Of a DNA stretch of 64,000 nucleotides, positions 7,877 through 14,718 are shown in pieces (within the stretch, counting starts at the first letter, position 1; each line of letters begins with the position of its first letter). Both the position numbers and the translations under genes were made by a program. Location of the stretch: the NCBI GenBank assembly GCA_024707405.1, contig JANPZU010000001.1, positions 124,001 to 188,000 of the forward strand, read 5' to 3'. Source of the stretch: Luteimonas sp. Lineage in GTDB: Bacteria; Pseudomonadota; Gammaproteobacteria; Xanthomonadales; Xanthomonadaceae. Below the pieces are notes generated by a model. That model saw only the letters and a program-made list of their open reading frames with translations. It did no database searches and had not been told where the DNA came from.

Positions 7877-8120
7877 GCCGGTATGACCTCCGCGCATCCG
7901 CGATTCGCAACCTTGCGACCTGCAGTCGCGTCCTGTCGTTGGCCGGCAACAACCCGGACTCGGCAATACCCAGGATGCGCAACGCCTCGCCAATTTCTTG
8001 GTCGATATGGTCGAGAGCATCAAACCGCTTCGGCCTGGTCGTCGCCCCTGTTTGGCCGTCGATGACCAAGAGCGCGCGACGCGCTTGCAGCGGTGTGTTG
8101 TTGAGAACGGGAGCGTTCAT
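7866..8120 (-). CDS. Small phage protein, unknown
   Basis: 84 aa from the ATG at 8120, overlapping the upstream stop (ATGA) and overlapping the helicase start by 11 bases. It begins MNAPVLNNTPLQARRALLVIDGQTG and continues with two amphipathic helices (DALDHIDQEIGEALRILGIAES and NDRTRLQVARLRIADARRSY). It is arginine-rich toward the C-terminus. No family recognised. Its tight coupling with the helicase suggests a replication accessory role, which is inference only. Confidence 0.6.
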   Translation of the reverse strand: MNAPVLNNTPLQARRALLVIDGQTGATTRPKRFDALDHIDQEIGEALRILGIAESGLLPANDRTRLQVARLRIADARRSYRHAL

Positions 8121-8380
8121 GCCCCCACCTTCCCGTCATCGCCTCGCGGAATCCTGCGAACCTGCGATCCGTACAACGCCGCCAGTTGCTCGACCTGCTG
8201 TCGGGCTGTAGGCTTCGCCTTGCCCTCGGGCGCCATCGTCAATGCTTCACCGGAAGCCGGCCCGCCAGCCGGCTTTCGCGTATCTGGCGGACGGAACAGA
8301 TCGCCCAAGGTCGGCGCCTTGAACCCGGCACGCTTGTTGAACGCGGCCACGCTGCCGCTGAAATCGTCGGCGTCCTTCAC
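8117..8380 (-). CDS. Small phage protein, unknown, GTG start
   Basis: 87 aa if the GTG at 8380 is used (VKDADDFSGSVAAFNKRAGF). This GTG lies one base after the alpA stop and has AGGTGG about 8 bases before it; earlier starts would overlap alpA out of character. The protein is rich in Lys/Pro/Gly and lacks hydrophobic segments; a short helix (TARQQVEQLAALYGSQVRRI) lies near the end. No family recognised. It links alpA and the replication genes in one transcript. Confidence 0.55.
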   Translation of the reverse strand: MKDADDFSGSVAAFNKRAGFKAPTLGDLFRPPDTRKPAGGPASGEALTMAPEGKAKPTARQQVEQLAALYGSQVRRIPRGDDGKVGA

Positions 8381-8381
8381 G

Positions 8382-8621
8382 TTAGGCCACCTGTTTCCAG
8401 CCGTCGATGCCATGCTCGACCAGACGGCGGATGTCAGAGGCGCGCCAGGCGACCGAGTTGGGGCCGAGCCTAACCGGCTTCGGGAAGCGCCCGTCGGCCA
8501 CACCGGCATACCAGGTGGACATGTTCACCGGGATGATCCCGGGGATGTTCTTCTTGCGATTGCCGACAATCTGGCGAGCGCGCAGCAAGCCGTCAGCGGG
8601 GAGGTTTTCGAGGTTGGACAT
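8382..8621 (-). CDS. AlpA-family helix-turn-helix regulator
   Basis: 79 aa from an ATG at 8621 (MSNLENLPADGLLRARQIVG). The order of a helix-turn-helix at about 10-45 followed by WYAGVADGRFPKPVRLGPNSVAWRASDI in pieces (tryptophan at 39, GRFPKPVRL, WRASDIRRLV) is characteristic of AlpA/MerR-like excisionase regulators of prophages and islands. Members of this family activate integrase or excision genes. Its ribosome binding site lies in one arm of a hairpin (8626-8648), so translation could be controlled. A GTG nine bases upstream (8630) is a weaker alternative start. Confidence 0.85.
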   Translation of the reverse strand: MSNLENLPADGLLRARQIVGNRKKNIPGIIPVNMSTWYAGVADGRFPKPVRLGPNSVAWRASDIRRLVEHGIDGWKQVA

Positions 8622-8625
8622 GCTC

Positions 8626-8648
8626 GGCACCCTTCATTGCAGGGTGCC
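8626..8648 (-). promoter_or_regulatory. Hairpin enclosing the alpA ribosome binding site
   Basis: On the minus strand GGCACCC and GGGTGCC form a 7-bp stem around a 9-base loop, ending 4 bases before the alpA ATG. The likely Shine-Dalgarno AAGGGT overlaps the 3' arm, so folding would hide it. This suggests translational control of AlpA; no experiment supports it here. Confidence 0.5.
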
Positions 8649-8665
8649 GCGGGATTGCTGCGCAC

Positions 8666-8687
8666 CCATTCCGACGGATCGGAATGG
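8666..8687. promoter_or_regulatory. Perfect 9-bp inverted repeat upstream of alpA
   Basis: CCATTCCGA and TCGGAATGG are separated by CGGA, 45 bases upstream of the alpA start. There is no U-tract, so an operator is more likely than a terminator. It lies in the 111-base gap between the unknown gene ending at 8733 and alpA, where a promoter for alpA would be expected. Confidence 0.45.
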
Positions 8688-8732
8688 CTACCAACTATCT
8701 ACACATTCACTTGCTAGTAAATTCCGCCGGAT

Positions 8733-9452
8733 TCAGGGGGAATCCCGCTTTTCAATGCGCTTTCGATTGCCGTGGGCAGGCCTCGGGGTGGATTCCGGCT
8801 GTTCGCCTAGCCAAGCGTCATACCAGTCCTCAACGACGCTAAGCTTTGGCGTTAGCTTCTCGCTGAGAAATTCAGACAGATCCTTCTGCACCTGCTTGAG
8901 AACGTCGGACTTCCGCGCCACTTGCTCGCCGCGCTCGTTGAACATCCGTTCTTGCACCCATTGCACTGCACTCAGGCGGATCAGTTCTGGCGTCTTACTC
9001 GCAGGTCTTGTCCTTGTCCGCTTTGGCTTGTCACCAGTAGCGCCAGTCGCTACAACACCTACGAAAGCATGCCTGTGCATGTTCGAAACATTAATTCGAC
9101 CAGCCATCTTTCGTGCGGTCAGTAGAAGTTCACGAGTGTTGATTCCCTGCTCCTGGTGCTCTTTCAGTAGCTCAATCGCTACACGGCAGTAATGAGCAGC
9201 GTCTTCATCCTCCTGCTTAGGATCCGCTTCATGAAGCCATGCCGAGAATGACAAAAAGAGGTGCTTCAGCCAGCCATCGTCAATTCCGCTTTCAAGCACT
9301 GCGGGCCACATAGTGGAATGAAAATCCGCCGCCACGCCTTCACCTGACATAGGCGGGGAGTACCCCCATCCGGGCGGCACATCTGCCCCAAGAATCGTCG
9401 ACTCCCTGCCCCGGCGCTCGGCCGGGGCTTTCTTCGCGGGCGGCTTGGTCAC
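8733..9452 (-). CDS. Phage protein of unknown function, 239 aa
   Basis: Starts at the GTG at 9452, which overlaps the upstream stop (GTGA) and has GAGG at good spacing; another GTG at 9461 is possible. The N-terminus is Lys/Pro-rich and probably unfolded (TKPPAKKAPAERRGRES). The remaining part is helical, with DADPKQEDEDAAHY-like acidic stretches and a basic linker KPKRTRTRPASKTPE (about 145-160). The C-terminal helices contain SAVQWVQERMFNERG and DVLKQVQKDLSEFLSEKL, and the protein ends in a basic tail. No catalytic motif found and no family recognised. It is the last gene of the five-gene early operon. Confidence 0.6.
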   Translation of the reverse strand: MTKPPAKKAPAERRGRESTILGADVPPGWGYSPPMSGEGVAADFHSTMWPAVLESGIDDGWLKHLFLSFSAWLHEADPKQEDEDAAHYCRVAIELLKEHQEQGINTRELLLTARKMAGRINVSNMHRHAFVGVVATGATGDKPKRTRTRPASKTPELIRLSAVQWVQERMFNERGEQVARKSDVLKQVQKDLSEFLSEKLTPKLSVVEDWYDAWLGEQPESTPRPAHGNRKRIEKRDSP

Positions 9453-9718
9453 CGCTGGCACCTCGGGATAGCGACCACGTTCGTCGTGTCGAATCCACGC
9501 TCACGTAACGCGCCCATATGTTGCTGCGCCGCAGATGATCTCTCGCTCTTGAACTTCCACAACTGCAGCGCGAGTCGCAGTTTCCAATCGGTGTAGTCCT
9601 TGAAGTCCGGTTCCGTGCCCTTGGCCAAGGCGATTTCGCATGAGTCAAGAAATGCGTTCATGAAGTCACAGATCTCATCCATCTTGCGTTGGTCGTAAGG
9701 AGCGCGCTTGGTGATCAT
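9449..9718 (-). CDS. Small helical phage protein, unknown
   Basis: 89 aa from an ATG at 9718 overlapping the previous stop (ATGA). It begins MITKRAPYDQRKMDEICDF and is mostly helical and polar, with aromatic residues in DWKLRLALQLWKFKSERSS. No membrane segment or metal motif. The base composition is visibly less GC-rich than the chromosome. Fourth gene of the early operon. Confidence 0.55.
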   Translation of the reverse strand: MITKRAPYDQRKMDEICDFMNAFLDSCEIALAKGTEPDFKDYTDWKLRLALQLWKFKSERSSAAQQHMGALRERGFDTTNVVAIPRCQR

Positions 9719-9936
9719 GTCGCATCCTCGCGTGCTGGGCTGTCGATGATCTCTTTCGCGCGGCTGAGGTATTCCAGCGCCACAAACATCGCAGTTGTCA
9801 CATCGTCATCCACGTCTCGGTTGCCGTCTGTCGCCAAGCTGAGAATCGCCTTTGCATTGCAAAGGTGAAGGCTGGCTGTGTTCACCGCATCACGAGGGAA
9901 TGCGAAGGTCAGGCGGGCACTGGTATCCGTGCTCAT
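9715..9936 (-). CDS. Small helical protein, paralogue of the next upstream gene
   Basis: 73 aa. The pattern LHLCNAKAILSLA...DDDVTTAMFVALEYLSRAKEII aligns with LHIKSIAILRVIR...EDDIAHAAWAVEGMLKEIKKI of the 71-aa neighbour at 9933-10148, so the pair probably arose by tandem duplication. Two amphipathic helices separated by an acidic turn are predicted. It recalls short DUF3077-type proteins common in pseudomonads and xanthomonads, whose function is unknown. Starts and stops overlap neighbours by four bases on both sides. Confidence 0.6.
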   Translation of the reverse strand: MSTDTSARLTFAFPRDAVNTASLHLCNAKAILSLATDGNRDVDDDVTTAMFVALEYLSRAKEIIDSPAREDAT

Positions 9937-10148
9937 GCATTCTCTCCCGCGTGGTATCCCCTATTGATTTTCTTGATTTCCTTTAGCATGCCTTCGACAG
10001 CCCAAGCTGCGTGAGCAATATCGTCCTCGCCTGCCGGATCGCTCGTGTTGAGCGCCGCGGAACGGATAACGCGCAGGATGGCAATCGACTTGATATGCAA
10101 CTCATCACGCCGATCAGCCTCGGCTAGTGTCGGGGTGTAGACGCTCAT
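9933..10148 (-). CDS. Small helical protein, tandem paralogue
   Basis: 71 aa, beginning MSVYTPTLAEADRRDELHIK. It has the same two-helix layout as the 73-aa protein that follows, with conserved LH, AIL, acidic DD, an Ala-rich second helix and a closing K-x-I. It overlaps both neighbours by four bases. No known function; its retention as a pair suggests heterodimer formation or sequential specialisation, which is speculation. Confidence 0.6.
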   Translation of the reverse strand: MSVYTPTLAEADRRDELHIKSIAILRVIRSAALNTSDPAGEDDIAHAAWAVEGMLKEIKKINRGYHAGENA

Positions 10149-10513
10149 GCCGGCTGCGCCTCCGTTTCGATCCGTTCCACCAAAGAACCAAGCAAGCTGA
10201 GAATTCTCGCTTCGGCTGCATCGATCTGCTCGCCTTGGGTTTTCAAGAACTCCCGATAGTCCTTGGCATAATCCAATAGGTCTAGATAGATATTGGCCGC
10301 CCCCTCGATATCGTCCTTCGCACGCTCCAAAAGATCGCGTTTGCCACGTGCGAGAAGAACCTGCAGCGCACGTCTATTCGGTGCGAAGCTGTTGGCCGTA
10401 CGTTCCAACTCCTGCAAATCCCCATCGGAAAGCAGTGCTTCAAAGGATACGGCTGCAAAATCCTCTGCGGTAGCCAAGTCATTGGCTTGTTCGGTTACGC
10501 TTTCATTCGCCAT
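10145..10513 (-). CDS. Acidic coiled-coil phage protein, unknown
   Basis: 122 aa from an ATG at 10513 with AAGGAGAACG upstream, the best ribosome binding site of the operon and so probably its first gene. Leu/Ile/Ala heptads run through residues 25-115 (for example LARGKRDLLERAKDDIEGAA and EARILSLLGSLVERIETEA). It is strongly acidic and could wrap around or mimic nucleic acid, or simply dimerise. No family recognised. Base composition is lower in GC than the flanking chromosome. Confidence 0.6.
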   Translation of the reverse strand: MANESVTEQANDLATAEDFAAVSFEALLSDGDLQELERTANSFAPNRRALQVLLARGKRDLLERAKDDIEGAANIYLDLLDYAKDYREFLKTQGEQIDAAEARILSLLGSLVERIETEAQPA

Positions 10514-10549
10514 GATCGTTCTCCTTTCGAACGGTTGTGGAAGGCGTGG

Positions 10550-10570
10550 CCCGGTGCCGTAATCACCGGG
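10550..10570. terminator. Possible hairpin between integrase and early operon
   Basis: CCCGGTG and CACCGGG pair around a 7-base loop in the 67-base gap between the integrase stop and the next gene. No U-tract follows, so it may only attenuate transcription from int into the early operon. Confidence 0.35.
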
Positions 10571-10580
10571 TCGCGCCGCT

Positions 10581-11807
10581 TTACCGGCTGGTGCCGGATT
10601 TCTTGCGGATCGGGACGACCTTCTTGTCGCCCGCCTTGAGTTGGTCGAGATAGTCGGCCCAGGCTTGCATCATCTTCTTGCGCTCGGCCATGTACTGCGC
10701 CCTGTTGTAGACGGCACGCACCTTGTTGCGTTCGGCGTGTGCGAGTTGACGCTCGATCACGTCCGGCGACCAGCCCATTTCATTGAGCCGGGTCGATGCC
10801 ATCGCACGGAAGCCGTGCCCGGTCATCGTCTCCTTGTCGTAGCCTAGTCGCCGCAACGCGGCATTGATCGTGTTCTCACTCATCGGGCGCTTGCCATCGC
10901 GAATGCCGGGGAACACGTAGGTACTCCACCCGGTCAGCGGCTGCAGTTCCTTGAGGATCGCGGTCGCCTGCACAGGGAGGGGCACGACGTGCGGCTCGCG
11001 CATTTTCATTTTGCCGGCGGGGATGCGCCACTCGGCATCGTCAAAGTCGAGCTCGGCCCACTCCATTGCGCGCAGGTTGCCGGGCCGTGCGAATAGCAAC
11101 GGCGCCAAGCGCAGCGCCGCCCGTGTGATGACCTGTCCTTCGTAGCCGTCGATCGAGCGCAGCAGGTCAGCCACCGCAGCCGGTTCGGTCAATGCCGCCC
11201 GCGGCGTCGATGACACGGGCGTCAGCGCGCCGCGCAAGTCCAGCGTCGGGTCGCGCTCGGCGCGGCCAGTGGCGACGGCATAGCGGAACACTTGCGACAT
11301 CCGCGCACGCACCCGATGCGCCGTCTCGACGATCTCGCGGTTCTCCAGGGTACGAAGGGCCGCCAGCACATCCTGCGCCGTGATCTCGTCGATCGCACGA
11401 TCCTGGAGACGATCAGGCACCAACCCGAGTTGCCAATCGACCTTGCCGATCGTGATCTGTGCCAGACCTTTGATTGCCTTGCTGCGCCACTCCTGCGCAA
11501 TGGCGCGGAACGTGTTCTCAGTGGCGTACTGGATTCGCAGCTTCGCCGCTTGGCGCTCCGCTGCCGGGTCTTTGCCGTCACGCAGCAGCTTGCGTGCATC
11601 GGCATGCGCGTCGCGGGCCTGGGCAAGTGTCGTCTCGGGCCACGAACCCAACGCCAGCATCGTCGCCTTGCCGGCGACACGATAGCGATAGCGGAAATGC
11701 TTGCCGCCTGCAGGCGTGATTTCGATGCACAAGCCACCAGCATCGGCCACGCGATAGACCTTCGCAGCAGGCTTCAACGACTTGATCTTGATCTCTGTCA
11801 GCGGCAT
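10581..11807 (-). CDS. P4-type tyrosine recombinase (prophage integrase)
   Basis: 408 aa, full family length. Residues 1-80 form the N-terminal DUF4102/arm-binding domain (EIKIKSLKPAAKVYRVADAGG). The core-binding domain spans about 95-180 and the catalytic domain 200-390. Catalytic residues are R246 (RPGNLRAMEW), the H331-G-F-R334 box, H357 (QLAHAE) and the nucleophile Y367 (RAVYNRA). It catalyses integration at, and with an excisionase excision from, the 3' end of the nearby tRNA-Leu. The sequence directly upstream of the ATG repeats 14 bases of the tRNA T-arm. The C-terminal tail is Lys/Arg-rich. AlpA encoded at 8382-8621 is its likely partner. Confidence 0.95.
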   Translation of the reverse strand: MPLTEIKIKSLKPAAKVYRVADAGGLCIEITPAGGKHFRYRYRVAGKATMLALGSWPETTLAQARDAHADARKLLRDGKDPAAERQAAKLRIQYATENTFRAIAQEWRSKAIKGLAQITIGKVDWQLGLVPDRLQDRAIDEITAQDVLAALRTLENREIVETAHRVRARMSQVFRYAVATGRAERDPTLDLRGALTPVSSTPRAALTEPAAVADLLRSIDGYEGQVITRAALRLAPLLFARPGNLRAMEWAELDFDDAEWRIPAGKMKMREPHVVPLPVQATAILKELQPLTGWSTYVFPGIRDGKRPMSENTINAALRRLGYDKETMTGHGFRAMASTRLNEMGWSPDVIERQLAHAERNKVRAVYNRAQYMAERKKMMQAWADYLDQLKAGDKKVVPIRKKSGTSR

Positions 11808-12026
11808 CGGGATCGAACCGGAAACGTGTGAGTAGCGATCCGGGATCGAACAGAACAGACCCCGATTTACTCACATCCTACTCACGATTCACGCCGGATG
11901 CAATCGGAATCCTTCGGAAGCCTCTGGAACGAAAAACCCCGGATTCACCGGGGTTTCTGGCTAATTCTCGGATGCTATCGGAAGCCGTCGGAATGGTTCG
12001 TGGTGCCCGGGGTCGGGATCGAACCG
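11807..12026 (-). other. Attachment region with three copies of a tRNA T-arm sequence
   Basis: TCGGGATCGAACCG occurs at 12013-12026 inside tRNA-Leu and again at 11807-11820, ending at the integrase start codon; the core CGGGATCGAAC occurs a third time at 11841-11851. Nearby, GTGAGTAG (11829-11836 region) and two TACTCAC copies (11868 and 11879 region) could be integrase arm sites. One junction (attR-like) is therefore placed at the tRNA 3' end; the matching distal junction is outside the window. The extra copies may be traces of earlier insertions. Confidence 0.5.
11934..11956. terminator. Intrinsic terminator after tRNA-Leu
   Basis: AAACCCCGG and CCGGGGTTT form a 9-bp stem around ATTCA, with A-rich and T-rich flanks, so it can end transcription in both directions. 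It lies 45 bases downstream of the tRNA-Leu 3' end on the minus strand and upstream of the integrase. Confidence 0.75.
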
Positions 12027-12087
12027 ACATGACCTTGCGGCCGAGGGATTTTAAGTCCCTTGCGTCTACCAGTTTCGCCACCCGGGC
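12001..12087 (-). tRNA. tRNA-Leu (UAA)
   Basis: 87 bases with encoded CCA. The acceptor stem GCCCGGG pairs with CCCGGGC, the anticodon loop is CTTAAAA inside the GGGA/TCCC stem, a long class II variable arm is present and the T-arm is GTCGGTTCGATCCCGAC. It serves as the insertion target of the prophage-like element on its 3' side and remains intact. Confidence 0.97.
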
Positions 12088-12144
12088 ATTCGCGCGCTAG
12101 CTTGCCCGACCCTGCCTGCGATGGGAAGCCGCGACACCTACGCG

Positions 12145-12577
12145 TCAGGTGTCGAGGACGCCGCGCTTGAGCGCGATCGCCACGGCATGCGTCCTGTCGT
12201 GGGCGGCGAGTTTTGGCGAAGATGCTTTCATGTGCGCCTTGACGGTCTCTCCGCGATGCCGCGGCGCGAGGCCACCAGGCGCAGGACATCGAGTTCACGG
12301 GCGTTGAGTGTGTCTGCACCCTGATGCGAGGCAATCTCCATCGCGATCTCGGCTGGCACGTGGCGTTGCCCGCCTCGAGTGCACGGACAGGCTGGATATC
12401 GCCGATGCACGTCGTCAACACGACCTCCGACTGCAAGTCCCAGCAGGCTAAGACCACCTCGATGCCATCGCCGGTTTCGCCAACCATCACCATGTCTTCC
12501 TGGCCTTCGATCACCGCCGCGATGCCTTCCCTCAGCAGCGGGTGGTCGCGATGACCTCCGGCTACCTGCTTGCTGAT
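12145..12577 (-). pseudogene. Broken LuxR/NarL-type response regulator
   Basis: Three pieces of one response regulator can be read on the minus strand in three different frames. The first has the start of a receiver domain, DHPLLREGIAAVIEGQEDM then VGETGDGIE. The second has the start of the LuxR helix-turn-helix, TLNARELDVLRLVASRRGIAE. The third has the end of the DNA-binding domain, KLAAHDRTHAVAIALKRGVLDT followed by a stop at 12145. At least two frameshifts and a shortened receiver (the phosphorylated Asp region is lost) show that it is inactive. It lies next to the prophage attachment site. No partner histidine kinase remains. Confidence 0.8.
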
Positions 12578-12654
12578 CGCTTCATCGCATGCAAGGCGGC
12601 ACGGCATGCGATCCATTGCGGCAGCCCCGACGGCAACACGCACGGAGGCGCACC

Positions 12655-12813
12655 GTGACACTCGCGCTCGCCGGACTCGTGCTTGCGCTGCTGATCGGCA
12701 CGGGCTGCCGCATCCTCGACATCCTGTTGCCGGCGCCGCCGCGTCTGCAGGGCGCCTTGCTGGTGCTGGCAATGACCACGGGTTTCCTTGCCGCGGATGC
12801 GTGGCTGGGGTGA
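12655..12813 (+). CDS. Small two-helix membrane protein (XapX/DUF1427-like)
   Basis: 52 aa from a GTG at 12655 with GGAGG at ideal spacing. Two hydrophobic helices, LALAGLVLALLIGTGCRIL and GALLVLAMTTGFLAADAWLG, flank a LPAPPRLQ turn. The small size and the central PAPP turn match XapX/DUF1427 proteins, of unknown function and often found beside LysR regulators and redox genes. The assignment is by pattern only. It ends 44 bases before the convergent lysR gene. Confidence 0.5.
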   Translation: MTLALAGLVLALLIGTGCRILDILLPAPPRLQGALLVLAMTTGFLAADAWLG

Positions 12814-12857
12814 AGCCGCCGCTTGCCCGCGCCAAATGCTCATCGTGCGCATGCGCT

Positions 12858-13784
12858 TCAGCCGTTTCCGCCGCCATCGACGTGGCACAACAACGTCTCG
12901 ATCACATCTGCACGCCGCAGCCGCTCGCGCCACCAGTCCAGCGCCGCGCCGGATTCATCCGAACGCCATGCAATGCGGATGGTCTCCGGCGCGCGCGGTT
13001 CCTCGACCTGCTTCTCGACCAGCGAGCCGGCATTGATCGCCGGACGCGCCAGCACCTCCGGCAGGAAACCGAAGCCGAGGCCGGCTAACTGGAAGCGGAA
13101 CTTGCTGTCGATGTCCGGCACGGTCAACGCATCCTGTCCGAACAGCAGGCCGACCGTGCGCGGGATCAGCCGTCGCGCCGAATCGGCCACCGCCACTGCG
13201 CGATGCGGTTGCAGGTCTGTCTTGCCGAGCGGGTGATCCACCGTCGCCAATGGATGCGATGGTGCCACCGCGAACACGAAGCCGACTTCACCGATCGTTT
13301 CGGACACGTAGCCGCCGCCAGACGGCCCTTCACCGACCGCGACCACGATGTCGACGCGCGCATCCAGCAGCGCCTCCCACGTCCCCGACAACGCCTCCTG
13401 CACGATGCGCAGCCGCGTGCCCAGTGCCACGCCGTAGAACGCCTCGATGTCCGCACGCAAGGCGATGGTCGGGAACACCGAATCCAGGCCGATGGCGAAC
13501 TCGGTTTCCCAGCCCGACGCCACGCGGCGCACGCGGTGTTCAAGATCCTGCGCGGCCTTCAGCAGGTGCCGCCCCTCGCGCAGCAGCTCGCGCCCGGCAT
13601 CGGTCAACACCACGCGCGGGCCAAGCCGCTCGAACAACTGCACGCCCAACCCTTCCTCCAGCGTGGAGACGGTGTAGGAAATCGTGGACGGCACCCGGAA
13701 CAGCTCCTTCGCCGCGCCTGAGAACGAACCTCGGCGGTCGATGGCATCGAGCACCTGCAGGGCATCGAGGCTGATCCTGAGCAT
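12858..13784 (-). CDS. LysR-family transcriptional regulator
   Basis: 308 aa. The winged helix-turn-helix fills residues 3-62 (LDALQVLDAIDRRGSFSGAA and STISYTVSTLEEGLGVQLF); the effector-binding domain spans about 90-295. The gene is divergent from pirin and doxX, and a T-N11-A palindrome lies 14 bases from its start, so it probably autoregulates and controls the divergent pair. Homologues beside pirin and DoxX genes often respond to redox or electrophile stress; the effector cannot be read from the sequence. Confidence 0.93.
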   Translation of the reverse strand: MLRISLDALQVLDAIDRRGSFSGAAKELFRVPSTISYTVSTLEEGLGVQLFERLGPRVVLTDAGRELLREGRHLLKAAQDLEHRVRRVASGWETEFAIGLDSVFPTIALRADIEAFYGVALGTRLRIVQEALSGTWEALLDARVDIVVAVGEGPSGGGYVSETIGEVGFVFAVAPSHPLATVDHPLGKTDLQPHRAVAVADSARRLIPRTVGLLFGQDALTVPDIDSKFRFQLAGLGFGFLPEVLARPAINAGSLVEKQVEEPRAPETIRIAWRSDESGAALDWWRERLRRADVIETLLCHVDGGGNG

Positions 13785-13797
13785 TCCGATCCTTTAT

Positions 13798-13810
13798 TCG
13801 ATTAAATCGA
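13798..13810. promoter_or_regulatory. LysR-box palindrome (T-N11-A)
   Basis: TCGATTAAATCGA is a perfect 13-bp palindrome of the exact T-N11-A form recognised by LysR regulators. It lies between the lysR start (13784) and the pirin start (13947), closer to lysR, which fits autoregulation and activation of the divergent genes. Confidence 0.65.
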
Positions 13811-13946
13811 TGATAGAGACGTAAAACGCTCGCTTTTCAAACCACATCGCCACGCTCAAACTGCGCTTCAACCGACAGAACAAGGCGATTCAAGCAGATT
13901 ACAGGCCGCCCGCCCACTGTCGACAGTATCGAAACAGGAGAACACC

Positions 13947-14648
13947 ATGCTCCAGATCCGCAAGAGCGCAGACCGCGGCCCCGCCGAGCTCGGCTGGCTC
14001 TCTTCCCGCCACAGCTTTTCCTTCGGCCACTACCACGACCCGGCGCACATGGGTTTCGGCCCGCTGCGGGTGATCAACGAGGACAAGGTGCAGCCCGGCA
14101 TGGGCTTCGGCACCCACGGGCACCAGGACATGGAGATCATCTCCTACGTGCTCGACGGCGCGCTGGAGCACAAGGACAGCCTGGGCACCGGCTCGGTGAT
14201 CCGCTACGGCGACGTGCAGCGCATGAGCGCGGGCACCGGCGTGCAGCACAGCGAGTTCAACCATTCGCGCAGCGAGAAGGTGCACTTCCTGCAGATCTGG
14301 ATCATCCCCGATCGTGCCCGGATCGAACCGAGCTACGAGGAGAAGCATTTCGATGCCGCGTCCAAGCGTGGCGTGCTGCGGTTGATCGGCTCCAGCGACG
14401 CACGCGACGGCTCGGTGCTGGTGCACCAGGACGTGTCGATCTTCGCCTCGATCCTCGATGGCGACGACCGCATCGAACACCCGCTGGCCGCCGGACGCCT
14501 GGGCTACGTGCATGTCGCCCGCGGCACGCTGACCGTCAACGGCATCGCGCTGGAAGCCGGCGACGCATTGAAGCTGGCCGACGAAGACACCGTCGTGCTC
14601 GAAGGCTGCAAGGACGCCGAGATCCTGCTGTTCGATCTTCCCCGCTGA
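13947..14648 (+). CDS. Pirin-family protein (YhhW-like)
   Basis: 233 aa, usual length for the bicupin pirin family. The N-terminal cupin carries the metal ligands in THGHQDMEIISYVLDG (His about 57 and 59) and VQHSEFNHS (His 101, Glu 103). HSFSFGHYHDPAHMGFGPLRV is the typical opening. The YhhW branch has quercetin 2,3-dioxygenase activity in vitro; the physiological substrate is unknown. GGAGAACACC precedes the ATG. doxX follows 70 bases later in the same direction, and LysR lies upstream. Confidence 0.93.
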   Translation: MLQIRKSADRGPAELGWLSSRHSFSFGHYHDPAHMGFGPLRVINEDKVQPGMGFGTHGHQDMEIISYVLDGALEHKDSLGTGSVIRYGDVQRMSAGTGVQHSEFNHSRSEKVHFLQIWIIPDRARIEPSYEEKHFDAASKRGVLRLIGSSDARDGSVLVHQDVSIFASILDGDDRIEHPLAAGRLGYVHVARGTLTVNGIALEAGDALKLADEDTVVLEGCKDAEILLFDLPR

Positions 14649-14718
14649 GTGCCCCGGCGCCGGTCATCCGTCCGGCGCCATTCCCCGAAACAACGCATTT
14701 CCCTCCAAGGACACCGCC

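Larger units (their letters stand above)
1..12026 (-). mobile_element. Prophage-like element integrated at tRNA-Leu (right part only)
   Basis: All genes from position 1 to 11807 read on the minus strand and are phage-like or unknown. A P4-type integrase lies next to the 3' end of tRNA-Leu(UAA), the usual position for an element that uses a tRNA as attB. The left end is outside the window. Visible modules are integrase, a small-gene early operon, AlpA regulator, RepA-like helicase, an origin-like repeat region, a scaffold-like protein and internal virion proteins. No terminase, portal, capsid, holin or CI-like repressor is seen, so it may be a complete prophage, a remnant or a satellite. The boundary near 12026 is inferred from a repeated T-arm sequence. 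Confidence 0.85.

Noticed and set aside
11878..12081. Minus-strand 67-aa frame with MAKLVDARDLKSLGRK
   Set aside because: It is a translation of tRNA-Leu(UAA), a well-known false gene call.
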